A stretch of DNA of 64,000 nt from Arthrobacter crystallopoietes (GTDB lineage Bacteria > Actinomycetota > Actinomycetes > Actinomycetales > Micrococcaceae): assembly GCF_002849715.1 (NCBI RefSeq), contig NZ_CP018863.1, positions 372,001 through 436,000 of the forward strand, given 5' to 3'. Positions 17,101-24,737 of the stretch are shown here, piece after piece; position 1 is the stretch's first letter; each line of letters begins with the position of its first letter. The notes beneath the pieces were generated by a model that saw nothing but the letters and a program-made list of their open reading frames with translations, ran no database searches and was not told the origin of the DNA. The position numbers and the translations under genes are program-made.

Positions 17101-18009
17101 TCAGAACAACGAAACCTGCACCGGGGGCAGCTGTGACTGATAGGGCCCCAACTCGATACGCCTGCCTTTGAGCCCGTTCAGGTCGGCCAGATAGGCCGGG
17201 CCGCCCTCCACGGTCCGGATCAGCGCAATACTGCCCAGAAGCGCCTCCAGCAGCAGTCCGTGAGTGCCGGCCGCCAGCTCCAGCGGATAAGCCGTGCGTG
17301 AATCCGATCCGATCACCCGCCTGCCGGGTCCCGGCAGTTCCCATGTTTGGTCGACGGCGGCAAAGCCTTCCAGCTCCACGCGTGCCAGCAGATTGCGGAC
17401 AGTGCGCGCGTGGTCAGCGTTGATGTCGTCCAGCTCGGCCAGGCTCCGCGGAGCCTGCAAACCGGTCAGCTTCGCTGCGGAACGCACAGCCTGGGTCAAT
17501 TCCGTTTGCTGGGAAACCATGTCCTCCAGCACGCGGACAATCCGGCCATCCTCGGCCCTGGCCACATAGCGGGCGGCTACGGCTCCTTGCTCGGCAAGGC
17601 GGAGCCGCTTGCGCAGGTCAGAGGCGGTGCCTACCTTGCTCGTGCCGGAGGCGAACGTAGCCACGTACAGCCAGTGCGGTTGGGCGAGGTAGGCGCGCAG
17701 TCCTTCCGGAGCGGCACCGCTGCGGTGCGCGTCATGAAGGAAGCGCAGATCATCGTTCAGAAAGCAGTTGATGCATTGGCCGCCCCGTTCGGCGGGGACT
17801 TGAAGGGGGCACGGCACGTGCTGCCTGGCCTGTGGCCCCTGAACCCGGTGGCTGCCCAAGCAGAACCTTCCCGCTTCTAAAATCCGGAAGCCGAGCAAAG
17901 TCCCTTCGCGTACATCCACAGCCGCAGGGATGCCGTCCGGGCTGGCCAACGCCAGCCGTGGCCCCGCCGCGTTCCACACTATGCCGTGGCACAGGAAAGT
18001 ACCTCTCAT
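17101..18009 (-). CDS. DUF2797-like protein with cysteine/histidine cluster
   Basis: A 302-residue protein that I assign to the DUF2797 family. Its N-terminal third has a possible zinc site: C-L-G-S-H (about residue 50), H-V-P-C-P (about 64), and C-I-N-C-F (about 78-82). The central part, LYVATFASGTSKVGTASDLRKRL, with following Y and R/E residues resembles the start of a GIY-YIG nuclease-like fold (Y-V, K-V-G, R). Whether it cuts nucleic acid is not shown; the usual catalytic glutamate cannot be assigned. TAGGGT 6 nt upstream of ATG 18009 suggests a leaderless mRNA. The function is unknown. Confidence 0.68.
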   Translation of the reverse strand: MRGTFLCHGIVWNAAGPRLALASPDGIPAAVDVREGTLLGFRILEAGRFCLGSHRVQGPQARQHVPCPLQVPAERGGQCINCFLNDDLRFLHDAHRSGAAPEGLRAYLAQPHWLYVATFASGTSKVGTASDLRKRLRLAEQGAVAARYVARAEDGRIVRVLEDMVSQQTELTQAVRSAAKLTGLQAPRSLAELDDINADHARTVRNLLARVELEGFAAVDQTWELPGPGRRVIGSDSRTAYPLELAAGTHGLLLEALLGSIALIRTVEGGPAYLADLNGLKGRRIELGPYQSQLPPVQVSLF

Positions 18010-18015
18010 GTAGCT

Positions 18016-18021
18016 ACCCTA
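18016..18021 (-). promoter_or_regulatory. -10 hexamer of a leaderless gene
   Basis: TAGGGT (minus strand) ends 6 nt before ATG 18009, no Shine-Dalgarno. Confidence 0.5.
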
Positions 18022-18139
18022 AGACGCGGGCTTGCCTGTCATGCACCCGGCATCACGACACGGCAACGTCCGACGACGGCGCACTCGTGAGGCGTCCGCC
18101 GTCGGGCGTTGAAAGTCCTTGGCCTTGAGGCATGAAACC

Positions 18140-18706
18140 CTACGCGGTCTGGCCCCGGTGCTTGCCTTCGGCTATTTCTTCAACCAGTTTGGCGTTGAAG
18201 GCGGGCAGATCGCCAGGATTCCGGCTGGTCACCAGCCCTTGGTCCACCACTACTTCCTCGTCCACCCACTTGGCTCCGGCATTCTTCAGGTCGGTGGCCA
18301 GGGTGTGATAGGAAGTCAGTTTGCGGCCATCGGTCACCCCTGCCTCGATGAGAATCCAGGGACCATGGCAAATCACGGCCACGGGCTTCTGGTTATCGAA
18401 GAAGGAACGGGTGAAGTCCACTGCCGCCTTTTCCGCGCGCAGATGGTCCGCATTCACGACACCGCCGGGGATTACCAGCGCGTCGTAATCGTCGGCCCGG
18501 GCCTGGTCGGCGGTCACGTCCACCGGGAAGGTGTCAGCCTTATCCGTGCCTTTGAACCCTTGCAAGGTCCCGGATTTGGGCGCGACGAGGACGGGCTCTC
18601 CGCCGGCGTCCTTGACCGCCTGCCAGGGGCTGGTGAGTTCGACTTGTTCCACGCCGTCCGTGAGCAGGAAGGCTACTTTCTTACCGGAAATATTCTGTTC
18701 AGACAT
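18140..18706 (-). CDS. DJ-1/PfpI family protein (YfkM-like)
   Basis: A 188-residue class I glutamine-amidotransferase-like protein of the DJ-1/PfpI superfamily, implicated elsewhere in general stress, protease-like or deglycase activity. The nucleophilic elbow is AVICHGPWIL (cysteine about residue 107), with the conserved acidic residue in TDGVEQVELTSPW near the N terminus and PGGVVNADHLR before the elbow. This is the PfpI/YhbO subgroup pattern. The start is ATG 18706 or ATG 18709 (adjacent ATGs) behind GGAGG; a longer open frame upstream has no ribosome-binding site. Monocistronic. Confidence 0.85.
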   Translation of the reverse strand: MSEQNISGKKVAFLLTDGVEQVELTSPWQAVKDAGGEPVLVAPKSGTLQGFKGTDKADTFPVDVTADQARADDYDALVIPGGVVNADHLRAEKAAVDFTRSFFDNQKPVAVICHGPWILIEAGVTDGRKLTSYHTLATDLKNAGAKWVDEEVVVDQGLVTSRNPGDLPAFNAKLVEEIAEGKHRGQTA

Positions 18707-18909
18707 CATTCCTCCACTTCCCAGGGGCCGAATCGGCGCCAGCCCCATACCCTCCACGCTAGCCACAGATGGATTCGGTAAGCAAGCTGATCATTGCGCC
18801 GGGCAAAGCTTCGACACCGACGGCTGGATTGCCCCCTGGGGACTCCACCCGGTGAATAGTTGAATCTTCTCAACATGTAGCCTTTTGAGAAACCCCAGCA
18901 AGGGAGACC

Positions 18910-19386
18910 ATGAAAAAAGGCTTTGCCGTAGTAGCCGGTTTGATACTGGTCGCGGGATGTTCGGCACCGGCCGAAGAGGCGCCTGCGCCAGCGGCTGCAG
19001 GAACGTCCCATCACGCGGAACCGAAACAGGAGCCGGCTGAGCCGGAACCTTCGGCCGGGCCGACGCCAGGACCCAACGTTCTCGATGCCCCTAACGGGCG
19101 GGGAATTGAACCGGGCGACTATGATGTGTTCCTCGCCGAGTACAAAACCACTCTGGAATCGGGCCTGGAGAAGCGTGTAGAGCAACAGCGCACCGATCAG
19201 GAGGCTATGGACCTCGCGGCCGATATCTGCCGACTATTCACCGGCGGCGAGGACCCTGCACGGCTCAGGCTCGTCTACTCCATGGGCGCCGTTGACCCGG
19301 AACCAACAGAAGACATGGTCCGAGACTATTCTGCGATTCTATTGGCGGCAGAGGAAACACTGTGCGGCCACGAGGACGAATTCTAG
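18910..19386 (+). CDS. Putative lipoprotein, DUF732-like
   Basis: A 158-residue exported lipoprotein. Residues 1-16 form a signal peptide (MKKGFAVVAGLILVAG) ending in the lipobox LVAGC, so the mature protein starts with acylated Cys17. A Pro/Glu/Ala-rich linker (about residues 20-60) leads to a small helical domain. Two cysteines (ADICRLF and ETLCGHE) could form a disulfide, which together with the size resembles the DUF732 family of mycobacterial exported proteins; this is only a resemblance. GGGAGA stands 5 nt before ATG 18910. It is a single gene. Confidence 0.75.
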   Translation: MKKGFAVVAGLILVAGCSAPAEEAPAPAAAGTSHHAEPKQEPAEPEPSAGPTPGPNVLDAPNGRGIEPGDYDVFLAEYKTTLESGLEKRVEQQRTDQEAMDLAADICRLFTGGEDPARLRLVYSMGAVDPEPTEDMVRDYSAILLAAEETLCGHEDEF

Positions 19387-19473
19387 CGCTGGCCTCACAT
19401 CCGGATCACAGCGCCCGTCTACGGCGGGCGGCCTAGCCGGGCCGCAACCGTTCCCCATGGCGCCGCATCGGGC

Positions 19474-19479
19474 TACGCT
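19474..19479 (+). promoter_or_regulatory. -10 hexamer of a leaderless gene
   Basis: TACGCT ends 6 nt before ATG 19486, no Shine-Dalgarno. Confidence 0.5.
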
Positions 19480-19485
19480 CTGGTT

Positions 19486-19719
19486 ATGGCAGGACGTGCG
19501 CTGGCGCGCTTCCCCACGTGGATGTTCTCGGTGCTCATCGTGGCGTCCGGGCTCGCAGGTTGGTACCTGCTGTCCGGCGTACTGCATGCCGAGTTGCCAG
19601 TCATCCTCTGGCTCTACTGGCTGAGGCTGGTCCTCGGGCTGCTGGCCTACGGTCTCTGCGCGTCATCGGCGTGGCTGTGGCTCAGGCGAGGCATCGATAA
19701 GGCATACCGACAGGAATAA
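19486..19719 (+). CDS. Small two-helix membrane protein
   Basis: A 77-residue protein with two hydrophobic helices (about residues 10-31 and 37-66, the second rich in Leu, Trp and Ala) and a charged C terminus (RRGIDKAYRQE). No recognised family. The leaderless-type TACGCT hexamer 6 nt upstream supports that it is expressed. It ends 54 bp before the tRNA-Met terminator on the other strand. Confidence 0.6.
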   Translation: MAGRALARFPTWMFSVLIVASGLAGWYLLSGVLHAELPVILWLYWLRLVLGLLAYGLCASSAWLWLRRGIDKAYRQE

Positions 19720-19773
19720 GAGGCCATGCCTGGGCATGCGGCTTTCCCGCCCCAGTCCCGCACGCCAAAAAAC

Positions 19774-19816
19774 AAAGCGCAGGCCCGAAGTAGAAGCTAC
19801 TTCGGGCCTGCGCTTT
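19774..19816 (-). terminator. Intrinsic terminator of tRNA-Met
   Basis: A perfect 20-bp stem (19774-19793 with 19797-19816) and 3-nt loop, followed on the minus strand by a T-rich run (TTTGTTTTTT including the stem end). It starts 3 bp after the encoded CCA of the tRNA. Confidence 0.85.
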
Positions 19817-19818
19817 CT

Positions 19819-19895
19819 TGGTAGCGGTGCCCGGACTCGATCCGGGGACCTCACGATTATGAGTCGTGCGCTCTAACCAGCTGAGCTACACCGCC
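19819..19895 (-). tRNA. tRNA-Met(CAT)
   Basis: 77 nt including an encoded 3' CCA (19819-19821). The acceptor stem has six Watson-Crick pairs and a terminal G-U. The anticodon loop CTCATAA is flanked by a CACGA/TCGTG stem, giving anticodon CAU. The T arm has CCCGG/TCGAGTC/CGGG-type pairing. The loop is that of an elongator Met or an Ile2 (lysidine-modified) tRNA; sequence alone does not settle which. It is not an initiator by this stem-loop. Confidence 0.88.
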
Positions 19896-19907
19896 ACGAA
19901 TAGGAAC

Positions 19908-19941
19908 GCCCGCGCTGCGTCTTTGCGACACAGACGCGGGC
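19908..19941 (-). terminator. Hairpin between the two tRNA genes
   Basis: A 7-bp GC stem (19908-19914 with 19935-19941), extendable with mismatches, lies just after the 3' end of tRNA-Thr in the transcribed direction. It may be a terminator or a processing element of a Thr-Met precursor. Confidence 0.4.
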
Positions 19942-19953
19942 TTCGCTATTCAG

Positions 19954-20025
19954 AGCCCCCCACCGGAATCGATCCGGTGACCTCGTTCTTACCAAGAACG
20001 CGCTCTACCACTGAGCTAGGGGGGC
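19954..20025 (-). tRNA. tRNA-Thr(GGT)
   Basis: 72 nt without an encoded CCA. The acceptor is G plus six C paired to six G plus C. The anticodon loop TTGGTAA lies in a CGTTC/GAACG stem, giving anticodon GGU. The T arm is standard (GGTTCGATTCC-like on the opposite strand). It precedes tRNA-Met in the direction of transcription. Confidence 0.92.
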
Positions 20026-20152
20026 AACGGAGAAAAACTTTACCAGCAGTTTAGCTCCATGTGAAATCGGAACCGGCAGTTGTGGCCAGCCCCACATTCG
20101 GGGCCCTAACACCGCCGCTGTTTCGCCTGTTGAAAGGCGCCAACAGCGGCGG

Positions 20153-20551
20153 CTAGTCGTCTCCGCCGTCGTCGTCCCAGTCATCGTCGGCACCGTCATC
20201 CCAATCGTCGTCGTCAACAACAACCGGCGGCGCAGGCGCGACCTGTTCCGGCACCGGGGCCGGAACCGGCTGTTGCTTCGGGGCAGAGTCCTGCGCCGGC
20301 TTGGCCGGCTCATCCTTGCCCTTGGGCTCCTGCGGTTCATTGTCGGGCGAAGGTTTCAGCGGCGCTTCGGGGGCGGGATCTGCGCTGGCTTCGGGATCGG
20401 CAGCAGGGGTCGGTTCCGGCGGCGACGAGGCCTGCTGCAGGTGCGAGACGTCGATGGTGGAATCCTCCGGCTGGGCCACGGCGACGTTCCACAAAATCAC
20501 GCTCGCTGCGCCGACCAGCAGCAAGGCCAGTATGGACGAAAAGATTTTCAC
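20153..20551 (-). CDS. Membrane-anchored Pro/Asp-rich exported peptide
   Basis: A 132-residue protein: one N-terminal transmembrane segment (about residues 3-25, IFSSILALLLVGAASVILW), then an extracytoplasmic low-complexity region rich in Pro, Ala, Glu and Lys, ending in a remarkable acidic tail of aspartates with regularly placed tryptophans (DDDDWDDGADDDWDD). The tail could bind cations or basic partners. GTG 20551 is chosen: it follows AAAGGGAC and overlaps the stop of the upstream kinase as GTGA, so translation is coupled. It is the last gene of the glycosyltransferase/ABC/kinase cluster. Function unknown. Confidence 0.7.
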   Translation of the reverse strand: MKIFSSILALLLVGAASVILWNVAVAQPEDSTIDVSHLQQASSPPEPTPAADPEASADPAPEAPLKPSPDNEPQEPKGKDEPAKPAQDSAPKQQPVPAPVPEQVAPAPPVVVDDDDWDDGADDDWDDDGGDD

Positions 20552-21609
20552 GAGAGTCCCTTTCTTGTCTGCGGCGCCAGCAAGCTGTCCAGCCACGACT
20601 GGGCAAGTTGCTGCCATTGCGGACGGAAGGCGTAGACGCAGACCAACCGCAGCTCGGTGGCCACGGCGTAGAGATGCAGCCGGCCGGCCGGCACCGACAG
20701 GTCTGCCGCCGCCGTATCCACCGCCGTTTCGGCCGTCTTACGGGCCTCCGCGGTGACGGTGCCCTGGTCCGCCCGCAACCGCAGGTGGACGGCCAGGTTT
20801 GCCAGATCCAGCGCAGGCTCGGCCAGCGCAGCGGTGTCGAAATCCAGCAGTCCAAGCGAAGCCGTATCGGCACAATAGAGCAGCTGTTTGTCGTGCAGGT
20901 CCCGGTGTGCAAGGCCTGCTTCCCCGCGGCCGCACCCCTTCGACAGTGCCCCACACACCTCATCAGCGAGGCTCCGGACGGCAGCCGGATCGGCATCCAG
21001 CGCGCCGAAGTCCAGCAGCTGAGCCACCCACTTGCGTACCGTAGCCGCTTCTGCCGCGCCGTCATGCAGGGGTATCTCCTGCACTCCGGCGGCGTCCCGG
21101 ACCAACGACGGCCACCGCTCCGCCCAGAGCTGCCAGGCGTGGTCCCACGCGCCCGCGGTATCCGGGGCCCCGAGTTCATGGAGACTGCTGCCGGCCAGCG
21201 CTGCGGAAACCACGCGGTCCGGCCCGCTCCCCAGCACCTCGGGCACCGCGAAGCCTGCGCGGGTTCCTGCTTCATGCATCAGCGCCGACTGCCCGGCAAC
21301 CATGGCAGCCTTACCCGGGGCCAGCAGCTTGGTGTAGTGGGCTCCGTCCTCGGACCGCAGCACAGCGCGGCGTTTATAGCGGTGGACCAGGAGCTTCCCG
21401 CCGGCCTCCCCCAGCCCTGGCAGCGCAGGGTCCGTTCTGAAGCCGGCAACCGTGGCTTTTCCGCCGTCGTCAATCATGCCCGCCCGCAGGCGGCCGTATT
21501 GATCCATAGCTTCGAAGGTGAGCCGGCGTCCGCTCTTGGGCCACGCGCGGTGGACCGACAGGGGTGCGCCGGCCTGATCGTAGACTGTTGAAGGAACGAC
21601 GGCGGTCAT
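20548..21609 (-). CDS. Aminoglycoside-phosphotransferase-fold kinase
   Basis: A 353-residue kinase-like protein, probably phosphorylating a sugar or other small molecule. The catalytic loop is HRDLHDKQ (residues 235-242) and the metal-binding motif is LLDFD (254-258). The last loop position is Gln where most APH enzymes have Asn; I recall a Gln there in maltokinase-type members. The N-terminal 100 residues are unlike classical APH lobes and include LVHRYKRRAVLR. It overlaps both neighbours by 4 bp. The substrate is unknown; the neighbouring glycosyltransferases suggest a glycan or glycolipid. Confidence 0.75.
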   Translation of the reverse strand: MTAVVPSTVYDQAGAPLSVHRAWPKSGRRLTFEAMDQYGRLRAGMIDDGGKATVAGFRTDPALPGLGEAGGKLLVHRYKRRAVLRSEDGAHYTKLLAPGKAAMVAGQSALMHEAGTRAGFAVPEVLGSGPDRVVSAALAGSSLHELGAPDTAGAWDHAWQLWAERWPSLVRDAAGVQEIPLHDGAAEAATVRKWVAQLLDFGALDADPAAVRSLADEVCGALSKGCGRGEAGLAHRDLHDKQLLYCADTASLGLLDFDTAALAEPALDLANLAVHLRLRADQGTVTAEARKTAETAVDTAAADLSVPAGRLHLYAVATELRLVCVYAFRPQWQQLAQSWLDSLLAPQTRKGLS

Positions 21610-22883
21610 GCCAGCATCCCTTCAATCCGCGCCAGCCGGTCGAGGATGTGCTGCCGCCAGTCCGGCTCGCACGCACGGAACGGCTCCAGAATCCTCGAGA
21701 ACAGGTGGCAGGCCGTCCAGACGTTCAGCTCGTCGGCATCCAGCCCGGCGCCGGACCTTCCGCGCTGGCCTTCCTGGTATCCCTCGAGCAGGGCGGCAGT
21801 CAGGGTTCCCGTGCCGGTGTCCAGCAGCTCGACCGCTGCGAAGCAGCCCAAATCCGAGACCACCGCACCGTAACCGAACCGGTCCAGATCGATGATGCGC
21901 AGGCCTTCGTTCCCGACCAGGATCTGGTCGGCGGAGAAATCTCCGTGCACAAAGCCGGCCCGACCCGGCCGGCGCAGCCGAATGGTCAGCAGGTCGGCGG
22001 CATGATCCAGGCGTTCAACAGCTGCGGGCACCAGCTGGCCGGTGTTGGCTGCCAGTTTCTGTAGTCCCGGCATGGCAATGTGGCCGGGCGCGGGAACCTT
22101 GGCATCTGCACCGGTATCGCCCTCGCCGGCCCTCGGCAGCTGGAGAAGGTCCGGGCCCGCCCACGGTGGCTGGGTGTGGAGCAGCGCCAGGAACCGCCCC
22201 GCTTCGGCCGCGAGCGCCAGCGAATCGGGCTGGCCCTTCTCCGCTGCACCCTGATCCTGCTGGTGCAGGCGCTGCAGGTCGGTGTCGCCGAACCACGGGT
22301 AGTAGACGGCGTGCCGGGCCTCGGCGCCTTCCGGCCCGGCATCCGCACCGTCCCCGGAAGATTGTTGTTCCAGGACCGGGATGCCGGCGCCCTGCAGCCG
22401 CCTCAGCATGTCTGCGTGCACCCGCGCCGGTCCGGCCGTGACCTTGGCGACCCGGCGCTGCGCGCGCTGGCCGAACGCTGCGACCAGCCGGCGGTGGGGG
22501 TTGTAGTTCAGCACGTCGATTTCACCGGCGCGGCCGGACAGCAGTCCGGTCCCGGCGAGGGCCCGGTGCAGTTTGCCGTCCAGCGCCAGCGGCCCGGACA
22601 CCAGCAGATGACCGGGGGCTTCGGGGAGCTCCGCCGATTCAAGCTGCACTCCCTGCTGCTCGGCGCGCTTGAACGTCTTGGCCAGCTTCGAGTCCTGGCT
22701 GCGGGAGTACCCGGCGATCCAGGCCGGTCCGTCGCTTCCGGAAAGCCGGGCCACCACGGACACACCGGGCTTGTAACGTACATGCGCCGCGGCGACGGGG
22801 CGGCCGAACAGGCTGCTGAGCCGCTCCGGGTCCATCACGGCATCCAGCGCCGGGAGGGCAGGATCAACAACGGAACCGGCCAC
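21606..22883 (-). CDS. Second aminoglycoside-phosphotransferase-fold kinase
   Basis: A 425-residue kinase-like protein with catalytic loop HGDFSADQ (residues 313-320) and metal motif IDLDRFG (331-337). Like the next gene it has Gln at the metal-ligand position usually Asn. The N lobe includes YKPGVSVVARL (about 37-47), with a possible nucleotide-contacting basic residue. The two kinases are only distantly alike, so they probably act on different substrates or at different steps. It starts directly after the ABC exporter stop and overlaps the next kinase by 4 bp. Confidence 0.75.
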   Translation of the reverse strand: MAGSVVDPALPALDAVMDPERLSSLFGRPVAAAHVRYKPGVSVVARLSGSDGPAWIAGYSRSQDSKLAKTFKRAEQQGVQLESAELPEAPGHLLVSGPLALDGKLHRALAGTGLLSGRAGEIDVLNYNPHRRLVAAFGQRAQRRVAKVTAGPARVHADMLRRLQGAGIPVLEQQSSGDGADAGPEGAEARHAVYYPWFGDTDLQRLHQQDQGAAEKGQPDSLALAAEAGRFLALLHTQPPWAGPDLLQLPRAGEGDTGADAKVPAPGHIAMPGLQKLAANTGQLVPAAVERLDHAADLLTIRLRRPGRAGFVHGDFSADQILVGNEGLRIIDLDRFGYGAVVSDLGCFAAVELLDTGTGTLTAALLEGYQEGQRGRSGAGLDADELNVWTACHLFSRILEPFRACEPDWRQHILDRLARIEGMLA

Positions 22884-24737
22884 CTAGACCACCTCCGCCA
22901 CGGCGGCGCCGGCGGAATGGCCGGCGTCGACCTGTGCCTCGCTGGCATTGGCCGCCTGCTGCTGTTCCACCCAGGCCTTGAAGGTGCCGGAAGGATGATC
23001 GAGCAGTTCTGCAGGTGTGCCGTCCAGCACCACATTGCCGCCCTGGACCCAAAGAACACGGTCGGCGGCGAGTGCCGGTCCGGCGTCGTGCGTAATCGTC
23101 ACAGTGGTACGTCCTTCGGTCAGGGTGCCCAGAGCTGCGAGCACTTCACTTGCCGCTTCGGGATCCAATCCAGTGGTGGCCTCATCCAGCACTACCACCG
23201 GGGCGTGCCGCAGCAGGGCACGGGCGATGGCCAGCCGCTGACGTTGTCCGCCGGAGAGCGTGCTGCCGCGCTCCCCCACCACAGTGTCATAGCCGTCCGG
23301 CGAAGCCACGATGAAGCCGTGGGCTTGGGCACGCCGAGCAGCCTGCTCCACTTCCTCGTCCGTGGCCTCCATCCTGCCGTACCGGATGTTGTCGCGGATG
23401 GTGCCGGTGAAGAGCACCGAGTCCTGCAGCAGCAGGCTGACCTGCGAGCGCAGCGAAGCCAGCGTCACCTCCCGCAGGTCGTGGCCGTCCACGCTGACGC
23501 AGCCGTGCACGGGGTCCATCATGCGCACCAGCAGCGAAGCCAACGTGGACTTCCCGGAACCGGATGGCCCGACCACGGCAACCTTCTGCCCGGCCGGAAT
23601 ATGCAGGTTCACGTGGTGCAGCACGGGTCGTCCGTCGCCGTAGGCGGCCCGCACGCTTTGCAGGCGGATCTCGCCCCGGACACCGGACAGCTCCACCGCG
23701 CCCGGGGCGTCCTGAATGTCCACGCGTTCGTCCAGCAGGTCGGCGACGCGTTCGCCCGAGGCCGTGGCACGGGCGATCCGTCCGGTGTACTTGGCCAGAT
23801 CGCGCAGCGGCTTCATGGCTGTCTTCAGGTAGGTCAGGAAGATGACCAGGTCCCCGGGCGTCATCGCGGCTTCGGCCACCCGCATGCCGCCGCCGAAGAG
23901 CACTGCCGCCGTCGCGACGCCGACGATCACGTCGGTGCGGCGTTCCAGCCCGGCGGCCAGCCGGCGGGCCTGCACGCCTTCGGTCAGGGCCTGTTTGTTG
24001 CTGTTGGAGAACTTGCCGGCGAGGATACCCTCCAGTCCATACGCCTGCACCACGCGGATGGCACCGAGGCTCTCCTGGGCGGTGTTGGCCAGCGCGCCTT
24101 CACCCTTGCGGGTCTTCCGGGAAGCAGCGGTGATCTTGCCGGTGCTGCCGCCGGAAATCAGCAGGAACGCGGCCGCGGCAAGGACCACCACAAGGGCCAG
24201 CAGCGGATCCAGCCAGAACATCACGCCGGCCATCACCACCAGGGTGATCACGTTGGCCACCAGCGGCAGTCCGGCCGTGACCGCAACTTCCTGGAGCCGG
24301 CCGATATCACCCACCAGCCGCTGCACGGTATCGCCGGTGCGCGCCGAGGAGTGGTATCGGTCGGACAGTGCCTGGACATGGGAGAAGACGCGCACGCGCA
24401 GCGCCGCGGCGACCCGCGAGCCGGCGAGTGCGAAGGCGACGGTCGCCAGATAGTTCGCCAGCGCGCGGAAGCCGACAATGCAGATGGTGGCCAGGGCGCA
24501 GGAAAGCAGCAGCGCCGGAGTAGCCGTGGGCCCGCTGCCGGCCAGGTCCGCGCCGAGGCTGCGCGTGACCGCGTCCACCACAAACTTGACCGGCCACGGC
24601 TCGAGCACCCGGAACACCACCTCGAACAGCAGGGCAGTAATGCCGCCGCCCATCAGGAGCTTGTGCCGGCCCACGTGCGGCCGGATGATGCCCAAGGTGC
24701 GGCGCAGGGCCGCGGGGCTGGCTTGTTTCCGGCTCAT
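22884..24737 (-). CDS. ABC exporter, fused permease and ATPase
   Basis: A 617-residue half-transporter: an ABC-type transmembrane region (about residues 25-320, six helices) and an ATPase domain (about 355-590). The Walker A is GPSGSGKST, the signature is LSGGQRQRLAIARALL, the Walker B is VVVLDEATTG, and the H-loop is TITHDA. It belongs to the exporter class that moves lipids, peptides or glycolipids; a homodimer is expected. It overlaps the upstream glycosyltransferase gene by 4 bp (ATGA) and abuts the kinase gene. In this context it is a candidate exporter of the molecule assembled by the neighbouring glycosyltransferases. Confidence 0.88.
   Translation of the reverse strand: MSRKQASPAALRRTLGIIRPHVGRHKLLMGGGITALLFEVVFRVLEPWPVKFVVDAVTRSLGADLAGSGPTATPALLLSCALATICIVGFRALANYLATVAFALAGSRVAAALRVRVFSHVQALSDRYHSSARTGDTVQRLVGDIGRLQEVAVTAGLPLVANVITLVVMAGVMFWLDPLLALVVVLAAAAFLLISGGSTGKITAASRKTRKGEGALANTAQESLGAIRVVQAYGLEGILAGKFSNSNKQALTEGVQARRLAAGLERRTDVIVGVATAAVLFGGGMRVAEAAMTPGDLVIFLTYLKTAMKPLRDLAKYTGRIARATASGERVADLLDERVDIQDAPGAVELSGVRGEIRLQSVRAAYGDGRPVLHHVNLHIPAGQKVAVVGPSGSGKSTLASLLVRMMDPVHGCVSVDGHDLREVTLASLRSQVSLLLQDSVLFTGTIRDNIRYGRMEATDEEVEQAARRAQAHGFIVASPDGYDTVVGERGSTLSGGQRQRLAIARALLRHAPVVVLDEATTGLDPEAASEVLAALGTLTEGRTTVTITHDAGPALAADRVLWVQGGNVVLDGTPAELLDHPSGTFKAWVEQQQAANASEAQVDAGHSAGAAVAEVV

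Noticed and set aside
19774..19816. 20-bp perfect hairpin as a mobile-element end or CRISPR-like repeat
   Set aside because: It sits directly after tRNA-Met and has a T run, which identifies it as the terminator; no transposase or repeat series is nearby.
19819..20025. tRNA genes as an attachment site of an integrated element
   Set aside because: No integrase, no direct repeat of the tRNA 3' end, and flanking genes look chromosomal.
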